NCBI GenBank assembly: GCA_937136395.1
Contig: CAKZOI010000021.1
Coordinates: forward strand, 124,001-188,000
DNA from: an uncultured Opitutia bacterium
GTDB lineage: Bacteria > Verrucomicrobiota > Verrucomicrobiia > Opitutales > Coraliomargaritaceae
Direction: 5' to 3'
DNA: 64,000 bases
Part shown: piece by piece, positions 51,818-60,762 of the stretch
Position numbering within the stretch: position 1 is the stretch's first letter
How the letters are laid out: each line of letters opens with the position of its first letter
Program-made: the position numbers and the translations under genes
The notes under the pieces: generated by a model
Told to the model about the DNA's origin: nothing
Seen by the model: the letters and a program-made list of their open reading frames with translations, nothing else
Databases searched by the model: none

Positions 51818-54800
51818 ATGATTAACAAAATTTCCTTTGAAGAAGATCGCGAGCTCAAGCGTTATGCTGCCACACCTAAAGAAAAGAAGCCACGTTTCGA
51901 TTGGGCAGCCGTTCTCGGTGAAGACCGTTTCCACCGTTCTGAAATCAAGATCGAAGCCGAAGGTGGTGAGCGTGATTTCGACCTCGCTGAAATTGCAGAC
52001 ACCATCGGTGCTGCGTTGACTGATCTGCTGCTTTCTCGTGATGAGGACGATATCTTCAATGAAGTGAATCAAAAGTTTGTTGCCAAGGTCGCTGATAGTG
52101 TTGGCGCCGTATTGGCAGACCAAATTGATCAAGGTCGTTCACTCAAGCTCTCCACGCACGACATCCACTTGCTGATTGAAAAAGCGCTCATCGAGAGCGA
52201 TGCGCACGATGTCGCACGCAGTCTCATGTTCGGCCGCAACAAGTCCAAGCGCACTGATGAGCGTCCGGTCGTTTCGATTCGCCTAATCCGCCGTAACGGT
52301 CAAGTCGTGCCTTGGAGTGAGTCCAAGATCGAGATCGCCGTGCGTAAGTCATTCCTTTCCCTGCATCTCGATTCTGAGCCAGCCGTCGAGATCGCTCGCG
52401 CAGTTACCGACCGCCTCAACGTTGCCGGCCAAGCTTTCATCAACATCGAAGACGTGCAAGACGCCGTTCAAGAAGAGATGATGCGCCAAGGTCACTTCAA
52501 GGTAGCCGAAGCCTACATTCTTTACCGCGCACGTCGTTCGCACGTTCGCGAAGAAGAAGGCACTGCTCCAGAGACTGACAATCAGCAAGAGTCCATGATC
52601 GTCGTCACCGAAGAAAACGGTGAAAACACATTCTGGGATGCCGTCGACCTCAAGCGTCGTATCGACTACGCCATGATTGGTCTCGATCTCAACCTCACCG
52701 CAGATGAAATCGAAAAAGAACTGCGCCGCTCACTCTACCCAGAGATGAAACGCAAGGACTTGCAAAAGACCATCATTCTCAATGCCAAGAGCATGATTGA
52801 GAAAGATGCCGACTTTGCTAAGTTCGCAGGACGTATCCTCGTGACTTACATTTACGAAGAAGTGCTCGATTGGGACATTGTTCGTGACGGTGTCGACAAC
52901 CTCAAAGAAGCACACCGCCGAGGCTTCAAGCCATACCTCAAGCGCGCTATCGAGATCGACCGCGTCAACCCGAAGCTACTCGACTTCGATATCGACCGTA
53001 TCGCCAAGTCTCTCGATCCATCTGCCGACCTCGACTTCGATTACCTCGGTGTGCAGACCATGTATGACCGCTACTTGATCGTCGATAAGACAGGCAAGAA
53101 GCATCGCCGACTCGAAGTGCCACAATACTTCTGGATCCGCGTTTCCATGGGTCTCTTCCATCACGAGAAGGACGACCGCGAGGGCAACGCACTGCGCCTC
53201 TACAACCTCTACAAGAGCCGTCGCTTCTGCTCCTCCACACCGACACTTTTCAACTCGGGCACACTGCACTCACAGCTCTCGTCCTGCTACCTTTATAAGG
53301 TCGACGATAGCATCGAGTCCATTATGCACCGCGGTATCGCCGACAACGCCTTCCTCTCCAAGTGGGCTGGAGGACTGGGTGGTTCTTGGACTGCCGTCCG
53401 CGGCACCGGCGGTTTCATCAAGGGCACCAACGGTGAGTCACAAGGCGTCATCCCATTCCTCAAGTTGCACAACGACCAGCTCGTTGCGGTCAACCAGGGC
53501 GGCAAGCGCCGCGGTTCCGGCTGTGCCTATCTCGAGACTTGGCACAACGACATCGACGATTTCCTCGAGCTGCGTAAAAACACCGGTGACGACCGTCGCC
53601 GCACGCACGACATGAACACCGCCAACTGGATCCCGGACTTGTTCATGAAGCGTATGGAAGCCCGTCAGGAGTGGACCCTGTTCCGTTCCAACGAAACACC
53701 CGACCTCCACGAGCTCTACGGTAAGGCCTTCGAAGATCGCTACACCGAATACGAAGCCATGGCAGAGCGCGGCGAAATCTTCGGCCAAAAGCGCCCGGCG
53801 ATCGACCTTTGGAAAGCGATGCTCAAGATGATCTTCGAGACCGGTCACCCATGGATCACCTTTAAGGATCCTTGCAACGTCCGCAGCCCTCAGGACCACG
53901 CCGGTGTCATCCATAGCTCCAATCTCTGCACCGAGATCACCCTCAACACCAGCGACGAAGAAACCGCTGTCTGTAACCTCGGCTCCGTCGTGCTCGACTC
54001 CCACCTCGATAAGGATGGCAACCTCGACCACGAGAAGCTCCGCGAAACCATCCAAATCGCAGTGCGCGCACTCGACAACGTCATTGACATCAACTTCTAC
54101 CCAACCGAAGCCGCCAAGACAGCCAACAGCCGTCACCGCCCAATCGGTCTCGGTATTATGGGTCTGCAAAATGCCCTCTATAAGAAGGACATCGCCTTCG
54201 CATCCCAGGCCGCAGTCGACTTCAACGACGAGTTCATGGAAGCCATCGCATACTACGCTTACGAAGCCTCCTCCGACCTCGCCGGCGAGCATGGCACCTA
54301 CAGCACATACAAAGGCTCCAAGTGGGACCGCGGCCTCATGCCACAAGACACCCTCGACATGCTCGCCGATGAACGTGGCGAAGAAGTCGACGTGCCACGC
54401 GCCGGTAAGATGGACTGGAAGCCGCTCCGCGAAAAGATCGCCAAAAACGGTATGCGCAACTCCAACGTCCTCGCCATCGCACCGACCGCGACGATCTCCA
54501 ACATCATGGGCACCACACCCTGCATCGAGCCGACCTATAAGAACCTCTTCGTTAAGAGTAATCTCTCCGGCGACTTCATCGTGCTCAACGGCCAGCTCGT
54601 TCGCGACCTCAAGGCACGCGGCCTCTGGACCAAGGAAATGCTCGATCAAGTCAAATACTTTGACGGCGAGCTCGAGTCTATCGAAGGCGTCCCACAAGAC
54701 ATCCGCGAGAAATACAAGACCGCCTTCGATATCGAGTATCAATACTTCATCGACGCCGCAGCCCGCCGCCAAAAGTGGATCGACCAATCACAATCCGTGA

Positions 54801-55078
54801 ACCTCTTCCTCCCCGTTGCCGATATCAAGACACTGTCCCACATGTATCGCAGCGCATGGCGCAAGGGTCTCAAGACCACCTATTATCTACGCACACTCGG
54901 TGCTTCCAATATCGAGAAAGCCACCACCAGCGTGAAGAAGGAAGTCCGCGGCCGCGCCGCCCAAGCCGACCCTTCGACAGGCTCAGGGCAGGCGAAAAAG
55001 GAATACACCGCAGAAGAAGTCAAAGCCTGCTCTCTCGAAGCCATGATGAATGGCGAAGAGTGCGAAGCTTGCCAGTAA
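51818..55078 (+). CDS. nrdA: Ribonucleoside-diphosphate reductase large subunit with three ATP-cone-like regions
   Basis: 1086 residues, larger than E. coli NrdA (about 760). Three ATP-cone-like segments precede the catalytic barrel: about 25-140 (degenerate), 148-245 (VSIRLIRRNGQVVPWSESKI) and 265-360 (DLKRRIDYAMIGLDLNL). The barrel shows the disulfide cysteine in LSSCYLYKV, the radical cysteine segment SSNLCTEITL and the second redox cysteine in AVCNLGSV; the C-terminus ends with the shuttle pair CEACQ. Multiple ATP-cones are known in chlamydial NrdA and mediate dATP inhibition. A 23-bp dispersed repeat is inserted in frame in the linker before the tail (54970-54992). Terminator at 55090. 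Confidence 0.93.
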   Translation: MINKISFEEDRELKRYAATPKEKKPRFDWAAVLGEDRFHRSEIKIEAEGGERDFDLAEIADTIGAALTDLLLSRDEDDIFNEVNQKFVAKVADSVGAVLADQIDQGRSLKLSTHDIHLLIEKALIESDAHDVARSLMFGRNKSKRTDERPVVSIRLIRRNGQVVPWSESKIEIAVRKSFLSLHLDSEPAVEIARAVTDRLNVAGQAFINIEDVQDAVQEEMMRQGHFKVAEAYILYRARRSHVREEEGTAPETDNQQESMIVVTEENGENTFWDAVDLKRRIDYAMIGLDLNLTADEIEKELRRSLYPEMKRKDLQKTIILNAKSMIEKDADFAKFAGRILVTYIYEEVLDWDIVRDGVDNLKEAHRRGFKPYLKRAIEIDRVNPKLLDFDIDRIAKSLDPSADLDFDYLGVQTMYDRYLIVDKTGKKHRRLEVPQYFWIRVSMGLFHHEKDDREGNALRLYNLYKSRRFCSSTPTLFNSGTLHSQLSSCYLYKVDDSIESIMHRGIADNAFLSKWAGGLGGSWTAVRGTGGFIKGTNGESQGVIPFLKLHNDQLVAVNQGGKRRGSGCAYLETWHNDIDDFLELRKNTGDDRRRTHDMNTANWIPDLFMKRMEARQEWTLFRSNETPDLHELYGKAFEDRYTEYEAMAERGEIFGQKRPAIDLWKAMLKMIFETGHPWITFKDPCNVRSPQDHAGVIHSSNLCTEITLNTSDEETAVCNLGSVVLDSHLDKDGNLDHEKLRETIQIAVRALDNVIDINFYPTEAAKTANSRHRPIGLGIMGLQNALYKKDIAFASQAAVDFNDEFMEAIAYYAYEASSDLAGEHGTYSTYKGSKWDRGLMPQDTLDMLADERGEEVDVPRAGKMDWKPLREKIAKNGMRNSNVLAIAPTATISNIMGTTPCIEPTYKNLFVKSNLSGDFIVLNGQLVRDLKARGLWTKEMLDQVKYFDGELESIEGVPQDIREKYKTAFDIEYQYFIDAAARRQKWIDQSQSVNLFLPVADIKTLSHMYRSAWRKGLKTTYYLRTLGASNIEKATTSVKKEVRGRAAQADPSTGSGQAKKEYTAEEVKACSLEAMMNGEECEACQ
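54970..54992 (+). repeat. Dispersed repeat inserted in frame in nrdA
   Basis: The core CCTTCGACAGGCTCAGGGCA is a repeat type found widely in bacterial intergenic DNA. Here it is translated as PSTGSGQA in the flexible linker before the CEACQ tail. Confidence 0.6.
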
Positions 55079-55089
55079 CATTCAAAACT

Positions 55090-55121
55090 AAAGGGCCGCC
55101 CGAGAGGGTGGCCCTTTTTTT
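55090..55121 (+). terminator. Rho-independent terminator after nrdA
   Basis: Stem AAAGGGCCGCC / GGTGGCCCTTT (one G-T pair) with loop CGAGAG, followed by TTTT. It ends the nrdB-nrdA unit. Confidence 0.9.
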
Positions 55122-55196
55122 GATAATCAGAAATAATGAACAATGAATTCTATATATGGCAGCGGTAGGAGGAAATAATGTAACTAAAGGCGGTGT

Positions 55197-55829
55197 GTGT
55201 TAGCATTTATTGATGAGTCAGGCTGTCCGGGAATGAAACTCGGAAAAGGATCTTCAGATTATCTGATCATTACTATGGTAGTTTTTGATACGCAGGATGA
55301 TGCATCTGTGATGGAATTGGAGATGATGGCACACCGTCAGCGCATTGGGTGGAAGAAGGCGAGAGAGTTTCACTTCAATAAAATGGCACCTCGTTATCGC
55401 GAGCAATTTCTAGAAGCAATTGCTCCGTTAAACTTTAGCTATTATACGATGGTGATGGATAAGGCAAAGCTACAGCACGAGGGCTTTCAGAATCCAGCAT
55501 CACTCTACAAGTGCACTTGCAATTATCTCTTTGGAAATGCGAAGCACCATTTACGAGATGCTACTGTCGTGGTGGACGGCAGCGGGAGCAAGCAATTCAA
55601 GAGGGAATTTACTGCTTACCTTAAAAGTAGAGCTAATCAGCATATTGAAGGTGAAGTGACGCTGATCAAAAAGGTCAAAGTTCAAGATTCAGATAAGAAT
55701 GATTTAATTCAACTTGCCGACATGTGCTGTGGCGCAGTTGCTAGGTCTTTCACTGACAAGGCAGATGCAACCACCTATAGGAGGATCATACGAAAAAGAG
55801 AAGCGTGTATCCAAGTTTGGCCTAGATAA
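55197..55829 (+). CDS. DUF3800 protein
   Basis: 210 residues. The conserved DUF3800 features are the N-terminal AFIDESGCPG, VVVDGSG in the middle and the C-terminal LIQLADMCCGAVARSF. These acidic residues suggest an RNase H-like fold and nuclease-type active site; DUF3800 genes are common in defence islands and mobile DNA, but no function is firmly established. The start is a GTG at 55197, needed to include AFIDESG; no ATG is near. A structured RNA candidate begins 8 bp behind the stop. Confidence 0.82.
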   Translation: MLAFIDESGCPGMKLGKGSSDYLIITMVVFDTQDDASVMELEMMAHRQRIGWKKAREFHFNKMAPRYREQFLEAIAPLNFSYYTMVMDKAKLQHEGFQNPASLYKCTCNYLFGNAKHHLRDATVVVDGSGSKQFKREFTAYLKSRANQHIEGEVTLIKKVKVQDSDKNDLIQLADMCCGAVARSFTDKADATTYRRIIRKREACIQVWPR

Positions 55830-55836
55830 AAAAATA

Positions 55837-55893
55837 CCCCGTCTCTATCCTTTCGGAAGGAACACCATACGGTGCCGGTTCGAGAACGGGGTC
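55837..55893 (+). ncRNA. Compact multi-hairpin RNA candidate behind the DUF3800 gene
   Basis: 57 nt folding by inspection into a three-way junction: closing stem ACCCCGT (55837-55843) with ACGGGGT (55887-55893), extended by CTC/GAG with one bulged A; hairpin 1 CCTT-TCGG-AAGG at 55850-55861; hairpin 2 CACC-ATAC-GGTG at 55864-55875; single-stranded CCGGTTC before the return strand. Structured RNA motifs named after neighbouring DUF3800 genes have been published (DUF3800 motifs, comparative genomics); identity with any of them needs a covariance search. No T-run follows, so it is not a simple terminator. Confidence 0.62.
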
Positions 55894-56031
55894 AATTCCA
55901 AGTTCAATATCATCCAGAATTTAGTAAGTTTCAAGTAAAATATGGATTATTCCGTAAGTCTAGGGGGAGTGAGGACTCAAATTGGTGCGTGAAAAATGTG
56001 GAAATTCGAGGCTTGAAAGATTAGGAGGGCT

Positions 56032-56065
56032 CCAAAGGGGGCGAACGCAAAATCTAAAGATGTAA
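56032..56065 (+). repeat. Dispersed motif with GCAAAATCTAAAGAT, copy 1
   Basis: AAAGGGGGCGAACGC joined to AAAATCTAAAGAT. Similar segments occur at 57733-57762 and 61639-61670, all between genes in this end of the window. Confidence 0.5.
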
Positions 56066-56125
56066 GGGGCTTGGGGCGAGTTTTGCATTTGCTAGATACG
56101 GTTACACCTCGCTAAGATCATACGT

Positions 56126-56971
56126 ATGCAATTACGGTTAGTGCTCTTTTTTTTGATCCTTACTCGGATTGCATTTGCCTACACACCTGCACCTTGGGAC
56201 TTGGATAGAGCGTATCAGAATTCAGGGAATATCTTTATCGCAGAAGTAATTGAGTCGGAGGAGTCGCTTGAAATTGAAACGGATCGAGTGGGGAAAAGCG
56301 GTGAGCCCGGCAAGGTAGTTCGTGTTGTTTGGACAGATGCTAGGCGATTTAAACTCAAGGTTCTTGAGGTCTTTAAGGGAGAGCAGCCTGATGTTTTTAA
56401 CGTCTATAGCGGGGGCGGTGTAGAGCTGAAGGAGGAATCTGGCGATTCCGAATCAGCAAGCTCAACATTACATTATAATGATGGTAGTTTTAGTATTCCT
56501 CGACCGATGCTGATAAAGGGGGAGCAATATATTTTCTACATGAATATACGTGATGCTTCTAAGATGACAGAAATTGGTTGGAGAAGTGCGCACAACGTTC
56601 GGTATGCCGAGGAAGACCTAGCGATCTTAAGGATTCTCTCTAGTGAAAACTCTGAATGGTCGGTGACTGATGCGGGCAAAGCTTACAAGAAGGCTGTTGA
56701 GAAAAGAGCTGCTGAGATCAAGGAAATTGATGAAGCCCTCGAATCCGAATATTTAGCTATCCTCAATGCGACTCCTGATCTGGCAGAACGTAAGCAAAAA
56801 TTGTATACACACCTCAAGAAACTAGGATATGGAAATCTCTGGCATGAGTCTAAAGGTTTACATCGAACGCATTCGTATCCACCCAAAAACATGAAAGAAA
56901 AGGTCTCCCCAAGCAGTGGGAGCAGCGAGCAGACAAACGGAAGCAGACAGAAAAGAAAAATATCTCATTAA
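56126..56971 (+). CDS. Exported protein of unknown function, NTR/TIMP-like pattern
   Basis: 281 residues with a signal peptide (MQLRLVLFFLILTRIAFAYT). The following ~120 residues resemble a netrin/TIMP-like beta-barrel: NIFIAEVIES, RRFKLKVLEVFKGEQPDVFN and LIKGEQYIFYMN. The C-terminal half is helical and charged (KRAAEIKEIDEALESEYLAI), ending in a basic, Ser-rich tail. The domain likeness is weak and no catalytic motif is seen. Stand-alone gene. Confidence 0.6.
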   Translation: MQLRLVLFFLILTRIAFAYTPAPWDLDRAYQNSGNIFIAEVIESEESLEIETDRVGKSGEPGKVVRVVWTDARRFKLKVLEVFKGEQPDVFNVYSGGGVELKEESGDSESASSTLHYNDGSFSIPRPMLIKGEQYIFYMNIRDASKMTEIGWRSAHNVRYAEEDLAILRILSSENSEWSVTDAGKAYKKAVEKRAAEIKEIDEALESEYLAILNATPDLAERKQKLYTHLKKLGYGNLWHESKGLHRTHSYPPKNMKEKVSPSSGSSEQTNGSRQKRKISH

Positions 56972-57070
56972 TAACTAGGGCTAATACCCGACATAAAAAT
57001 CGCAAGCAAAACATCCGCCGCTAAAAAAACGTAGATGCGACCGCGAGTCACTATTTAGGGCAGGCTATGT

Positions 57071-57094
57071 AGAGACAGGCTAATAATCATAGAC
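57071..57094 (+). repeat. GACAGGCTAATAAT-type motif, copy 1
   Basis: AGAGACAGGCTAATAATCAT followed by AGAC. Related copies: 57929-57952 and 58066-58089, with a shorter form at 58041-58052. Confidence 0.6.
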
Positions 57095-57137
57095 TTTTAA
57101 ACTTGCGTTTGCCCTCATTTCCGTGCAAAAGGAGATG

Positions 57138-57716
57138 ATGAAAAAGTATATTGTTTTAGTGATGGGTTGTATTTGCCTGCTAGTTCTGAATGGTTGCGCA
57201 AACAGTTCCTCCCCGCTAACAAAGCACTGGAGTCATGTTGTGCAAGAAATGGGTGGCGGTAAAACTATATTGGATATTGACCATACCCACGCCTTCGGCC
57301 CGGCAGGAATCAATTTGCGCATTATGCAGTTTAAACTGAGCGATGCCGGCGCGCGGCAGCTGCGCTCAGAAGGGGTTCAGTTTCTGGAGAATCTATCGAG
57401 CGTACGCAACTTTACACGGAATCCACTGCTCAGCAAAATGTATATGTGGTACCGGGAAACCAAACCCTTTGATACATGGAACGAAACCCCCATGCTTGGA
57501 GGTAATGGCCAGCAACTAACCATCGAGCATCTGCTCGATGCAGATAGACCATCAGCACAGGAGGCCCTTCGGGAATTGCCTGCAGAGGTTTATACTCAGT
57601 TAAAAGAGATTATCTCCACCTCAGGGGCTTACTATTCCTATGGAGGTGCATGGGGAAGGGATTTGTTGATTGTCTCTCCCGATCACAAGATGATTTTCCG
57701 TATCTACAAAGGATAG
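57138..57716 (+). CDS. Lipoprotein of unknown function
   Basis: 192 residues with a lipoprotein signal (MKKYIVLVMGCICLLVLNGC, lipobox LNGC). The mature part is mixed (HAFGPAGINLRIMQFKLSDA, QQLTIEHLLDADRPSAQEAL, SGAYYSYGGAWGRDLLIVSP). No known domain. A strong ribosome-binding site GGAG at 57131-57134 supports the ATG at 57138 (or the adjacent ATG at 57135). Stand-alone gene flanked by repeat motifs on both sides. Confidence 0.65.
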   Translation: MKKYIVLVMGCICLLVLNGCANSSSPLTKHWSHVVQEMGGGKTILDIDHTHAFGPAGINLRIMQFKLSDAGARQLRSEGVQFLENLSSVRNFTRNPLLSKMYMWYRETKPFDTWNETPMLGGNGQQLTIEHLLDADRPSAQEALRELPAEVYTQLKEIISTSGAYYSYGGAWGRDLLIVSPDHKMIFRIYKG

Positions 57717-58089
57717 CTGAACGGTTGGTATTCAAAAGGGGACGGCCGCAAAATATAAAGATTGGAAGTGTGTTCGAGTGAATCGCTAGAGTTGGGTAGA
57801 ATGGATCCCGTAAGTCTGAGATTATTTTATATAGCAAACAGACCGATTTCTAGTCCGTGCGTTTTGCGCGCTCGTCGAGAAGTCTTGAGGCGGATCTGAT
57901 AGTCACATTACTTACAGAAGCATTACAAAGGGACAGGCTAATAATAATTGACGCCGCGAAGATTTGAGGCATAGTTAATTCAACGATGAGGACACGACGG
58001 TTGAAAGTAGGGGGTAGGGGGGCTTAAAAGGAGCTTTAAAGGGACAGGCTAAAGAGAGCTTTAAAGGGACAGGCTAAATAATACTTGAC
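57717..58089. other. Repeat-rich leader upstream of the RAYT gene, interrupted by the IS element
   Basis: Gene-free. Contains the second GCAAAATATAAAGAT motif (57733-57762), the GGGACAGGCTAA motif at 57931, and a 25-bp-period direct repeat (GAGCTTTAAAGGGACAGGCT at 58031 and again at 58056). The last copy runs straight into the left end of the IS element at 58090. Before the insertion this stretch would have ended close to the RAYT start. Confidence 0.65.
58082..58089. repeat. 8-bp target-site duplication, left copy
   Basis: TACTTGAC directly before the left inverted repeat; the same 8 bp follow the right inverted repeat at 59572-59579. Confidence 0.85.
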
Positions 58090-59571
58090 GAACGGTGTCC
58101 AAGTTCGGGGCGAACCGAGTGGGCATGAAGCTGGGTTGGCAATGCGTGGGTATGGGTGACTGAGGTCGATTTTGCGGATCTGGCTTTGACATTAAAATTG
58201 CTTAAAACGCATAATAATACGGGCTCAGAGCGCTTAAAGCTTGACTTTGAGGGTGCCCCGAAAAATTGGGTCTATGCCGCAACCAAATGATTATAAGTCG
58301 CTTACCGAATGCTTTCTGACGCCAGCGCGAGAAGCTCTCCTGCAGTGCTCCCACACTCGGGAATGTCCCGAGCTTGATGATTGGCAATGGATTCGGATGG
58401 GGGTGAACCGTTCGATTAACGACGAACGAAGTGGCCGTAGTTTCTTACAAGACTGGGCGATGTCGGATGAGTCGAGCGTTGGAGTTGGTCACTTCTTCGA
58501 AACGCTCAAGAGCGCGCGTCGCCTACAACTGCTTGAGGAGCTCAACTCGATGCTGGCGGGTTCGATGCCTTCGCATCCGGACAGTTTAATTGATACGCTT
58601 GAAGAACTTCGGGTGATCGACATCTACGCTGGCGACGGCCATTACCATGCAGCCGGGACCCATGATGCACCGATTAAAGGTAAACGTCGTGCAGTCGGGC
58701 ATTTTTACACCTTGAACTATCGCACGCACGCCTTAACGCATCTGACCGCAGCAGACCTTCAAGGTGGGCGCAAGAAAAGCGAGCACGACATGCATGCGCT
58801 CAAACGGATGAGTTCCGGGCAGTTGCGTCAGGGAGCGGCCAAAGGGCGCCAGGTTCTTTATGTTTGGGACTGCGCGGGCACCGATATGCGGCAATGGTAT
58901 AAGTGGAAGCAGGCTGCGGGCGTTTACTTCCTCAGCCGCGCCAAAGACCTGATGAAGATCACTTGCTTTGGCGAAATCGAGTTCGACCGTGAAGCTCCCA
59001 TCAATGCGGGCGTGCTCGCCGATCAACATGCGGCCACCGAGACAAGCGGAGTGATGATGCGATACATTCGTTACCAATGCCCACGCACCGGCACCGAATA
59101 TGAGTTTATTACCAACCACATGAAGATACGCCCCGGAGTGATTGCATGGCTGTATCTGCGACGCTGGGACATCGAGAAGACCTACGATACCTTCAAGAAC
59201 AAGTTATCCGAGACGAAGGCGTGGGCCAGTTCCATGGCCGCTAAGAAGATGCAGGCTCAGTTCCTCTGTCTGGCTCACAATCTTATGGTGCTGTTGGAAA
59301 GCGACATTACCGGTAAGCACGATGTCATTAATCACAAAGAAATCCGCCGCTGCGAGAAACGCGATACTCAGGCAAAGCAGGAATGTAGCCAACAGAACAG
59401 ACCCCACTCCCCGCTACTTTTTAGCAATCCACACAGGCGCTCTCAGCTAACCTTGAAATTTATACGTTGGCTGCGCCATCATCTCAGAGCAGGCAGCCTC
59501 ATGAGCCAAGCACTACAGTCGCTCAGGCGAGTCTACGCTGCATTTTGATAAGGCTAACTTGGACACCGTTC
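58090..59571 (+). mobile_element. Intact IS4-family insertion sequence (1482 bp)
   Basis: Perfect 16-bp terminal inverted repeats GAACGGTGTCCAAGTT (58090-58105) and AACTTGGACACCGTTC (59556-59571), flanked by 8-bp direct repeats TACTTGAC. It carries one full-length transposase gene. Perfect ends and duplication suggest recent insertion. The target was the repeat-rich leader of the RAYT gene. Confidence 0.92.
58274..59548 (+). CDS. IS4-family DDE transposase
   Basis: 424 residues from MPQPNDYKS. RNase H-like catalytic core: first Asp in VIDIYAGDGHYH, second Asp in VLYVWDCAGTDM and the Glu within YLRRWDIEKTYDTFK, which fulfils the IS4 YREK signature (Y, two residues, R, three, E, six, K). It cuts and joins the ends of the surrounding element, whose 8-bp duplication fits an IS50-like subgroup. 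An in-frame upstream start at 58241 would add 11 residues. Confidence 0.92.
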   Translation: MPQPNDYKSLTECFLTPAREALLQCSHTRECPELDDWQWIRMGVNRSINDERSGRSFLQDWAMSDESSVGVGHFFETLKSARRLQLLEELNSMLAGSMPSHPDSLIDTLEELRVIDIYAGDGHYHAAGTHDAPIKGKRRAVGHFYTLNYRTHALTHLTAADLQGGRKKSEHDMHALKRMSSGQLRQGAAKGRQVLYVWDCAGTDMRQWYKWKQAAGVYFLSRAKDLMKITCFGEIEFDREAPINAGVLADQHAATETSGVMMRYIRYQCPRTGTEYEFITNHMKIRPGVIAWLYLRRWDIEKTYDTFKNKLSETKAWASSMAAKKMQAQFLCLAHNLMVLLESDITGKHDVINHKEIRRCEKRDTQAKQECSQQNRPHSPLLFSNPHRRSQLTLKFIRWLRHHLRAGSLMSQALQSLRRVYAAF

Positions 59572-59615
59572 TACTTGACTCCGGATTGCTGGAGTGGCAT
59601 TTTCTGAACCATAGA

Positions 59616-60602
59616 ATGAGGACTCGAAGGACAAAGGTGAGTGGGGCGAGTGCGGTGTATCACTGCATAACTCGCACTGTGAATGGGGATCGGTTATTTG
59701 AGGATCGTGAAAAAGAGATCCTTCGGAAAATGCTCTGGCAGGTGGCTGAATTCTCAGGGGTTGAAATCCTAACTTACTGTATCATGTCGAATCACTTCCA
59801 TGTTCTGGTGCGTGTGTCTGATCGGCAGGAACTTTCGGATGCTGAGCTGATGCGACGCTACAAGATCCTTTACCCCAAACCTACGAAGTATCAGGAGGCC
59901 TCAGCGGTTCAGATGGCAAAAACATTGGAAGCAGGAGGGGAGGACGCGGATTCGATACGTCGAAAGCTCCGGGCTCGAATGGGAGACGTCTCCGAGTTTA
60001 TGAAAGCGGTGAAGCAACGTTTCTCGATTTGGTATAACCGCTCGCACAAACGCTACGGCACACTTTGGGCGGAACGCTTCAAATCGGTGCTTGTTGAAGG
60101 GCAGGGTAACCCTCTGCAAACCATGGCAGCTTATATCGATTTAAATCCTGTGCGCGCGGGGATTGTGGAGGATCCGAAGGACTACCGTTTCTGTGGCTAT
60201 GCCGAAGCGATCGCGGGTGAACCCATGGCTAAGAAAGGTCTGATTCACATTTGGGCAGATCACGGAGCGAAACGTATTGATTCCGCGCTCAAGGCTCACC
60301 GCATGTTGATCTTTGGCAAACGAGCTTCTGAGGTTGGGTTGACTCCAGCGAAACGGAATCAAGCGTTGAAGGTATTGGAAAAAGAAGATGGCTGCTTACC
60401 GAAGGCTACGATTTTACGCTGCCGTGTGCGCTACTTTACGGATGGCGCAATCTTTGGATCGAAGGAATTTGTTCACGGCTTTGTCGGAGCATGGCAATTG
60501 GAGAAGGGGAGAAAACACCCTCCGAAAGTGAACGCATTGCGCGGTGCCGATTGGGGCGACCTTTCTGTTATCAATGGATTGAAGCGGCAGGTCTTTGGAT
60601 AG
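59616..60602 (+). CDS. REP-associated tyrosine transposase (RAYT, TnpA_REP type)
   Basis: 328 residues. Y1/HUH domain: VYHCITRTVNGDRLFEDREK at the start, then MSNHFHVLVRV with the HUH histidines, and KAVKQRFSIWYNRSHKRYGT followed by LWAERFKSVLVEG and AAYIDLNPVRAGIV, a segment typical of RAYTs. These single-copy transposases are believed to spread REP palindromes near them. Start at 59616 (MRTRRTKVSG) gives the conserved beginning; the upstream 57 bp hold the right end of the IS and the remaining leader. The IS separates the gene from its presumed REP-like leader and may have removed its promoter. Confidence 0.88.
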   Translation: MRTRRTKVSGASAVYHCITRTVNGDRLFEDREKEILRKMLWQVAEFSGVEILTYCIMSNHFHVLVRVSDRQELSDAELMRRYKILYPKPTKYQEASAVQMAKTLEAGGEDADSIRRKLRARMGDVSEFMKAVKQRFSIWYNRSHKRYGTLWAERFKSVLVEGQGNPLQTMAAYIDLNPVRAGIVEDPKDYRFCGYAEAIAGEPMAKKGLIHIWADHGAKRIDSALKAHRMLIFGKRASEVGLTPAKRNQALKVLEKEDGCLPKATILRCRVRYFTDGAIFGSKEFVHGFVGAWQLEKGRKHPPKVNALRGADWGDLSVINGLKRQVFG

Positions 60603-60762
60603 TCATCCCTAAGGATGATATTCCGGAATTCCTCGAATGTGTGCGGCTAACGGGTCATGCCATTGTCTTTGTGGTTGAGTGAACTCACTCATGCTTGGCT
60701 TATTTAAGCTCGCGTGAATATGCGTGAACATTTTTGGTTATAACAATCACTAACCAATTCGA

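Noticed and set aside
58000-58060. CRISPR-like array from the 25-bp repeats
   Set aside because: Only two tandem units exist, the repeats contain no unique spacers and no cas genes are in the window.
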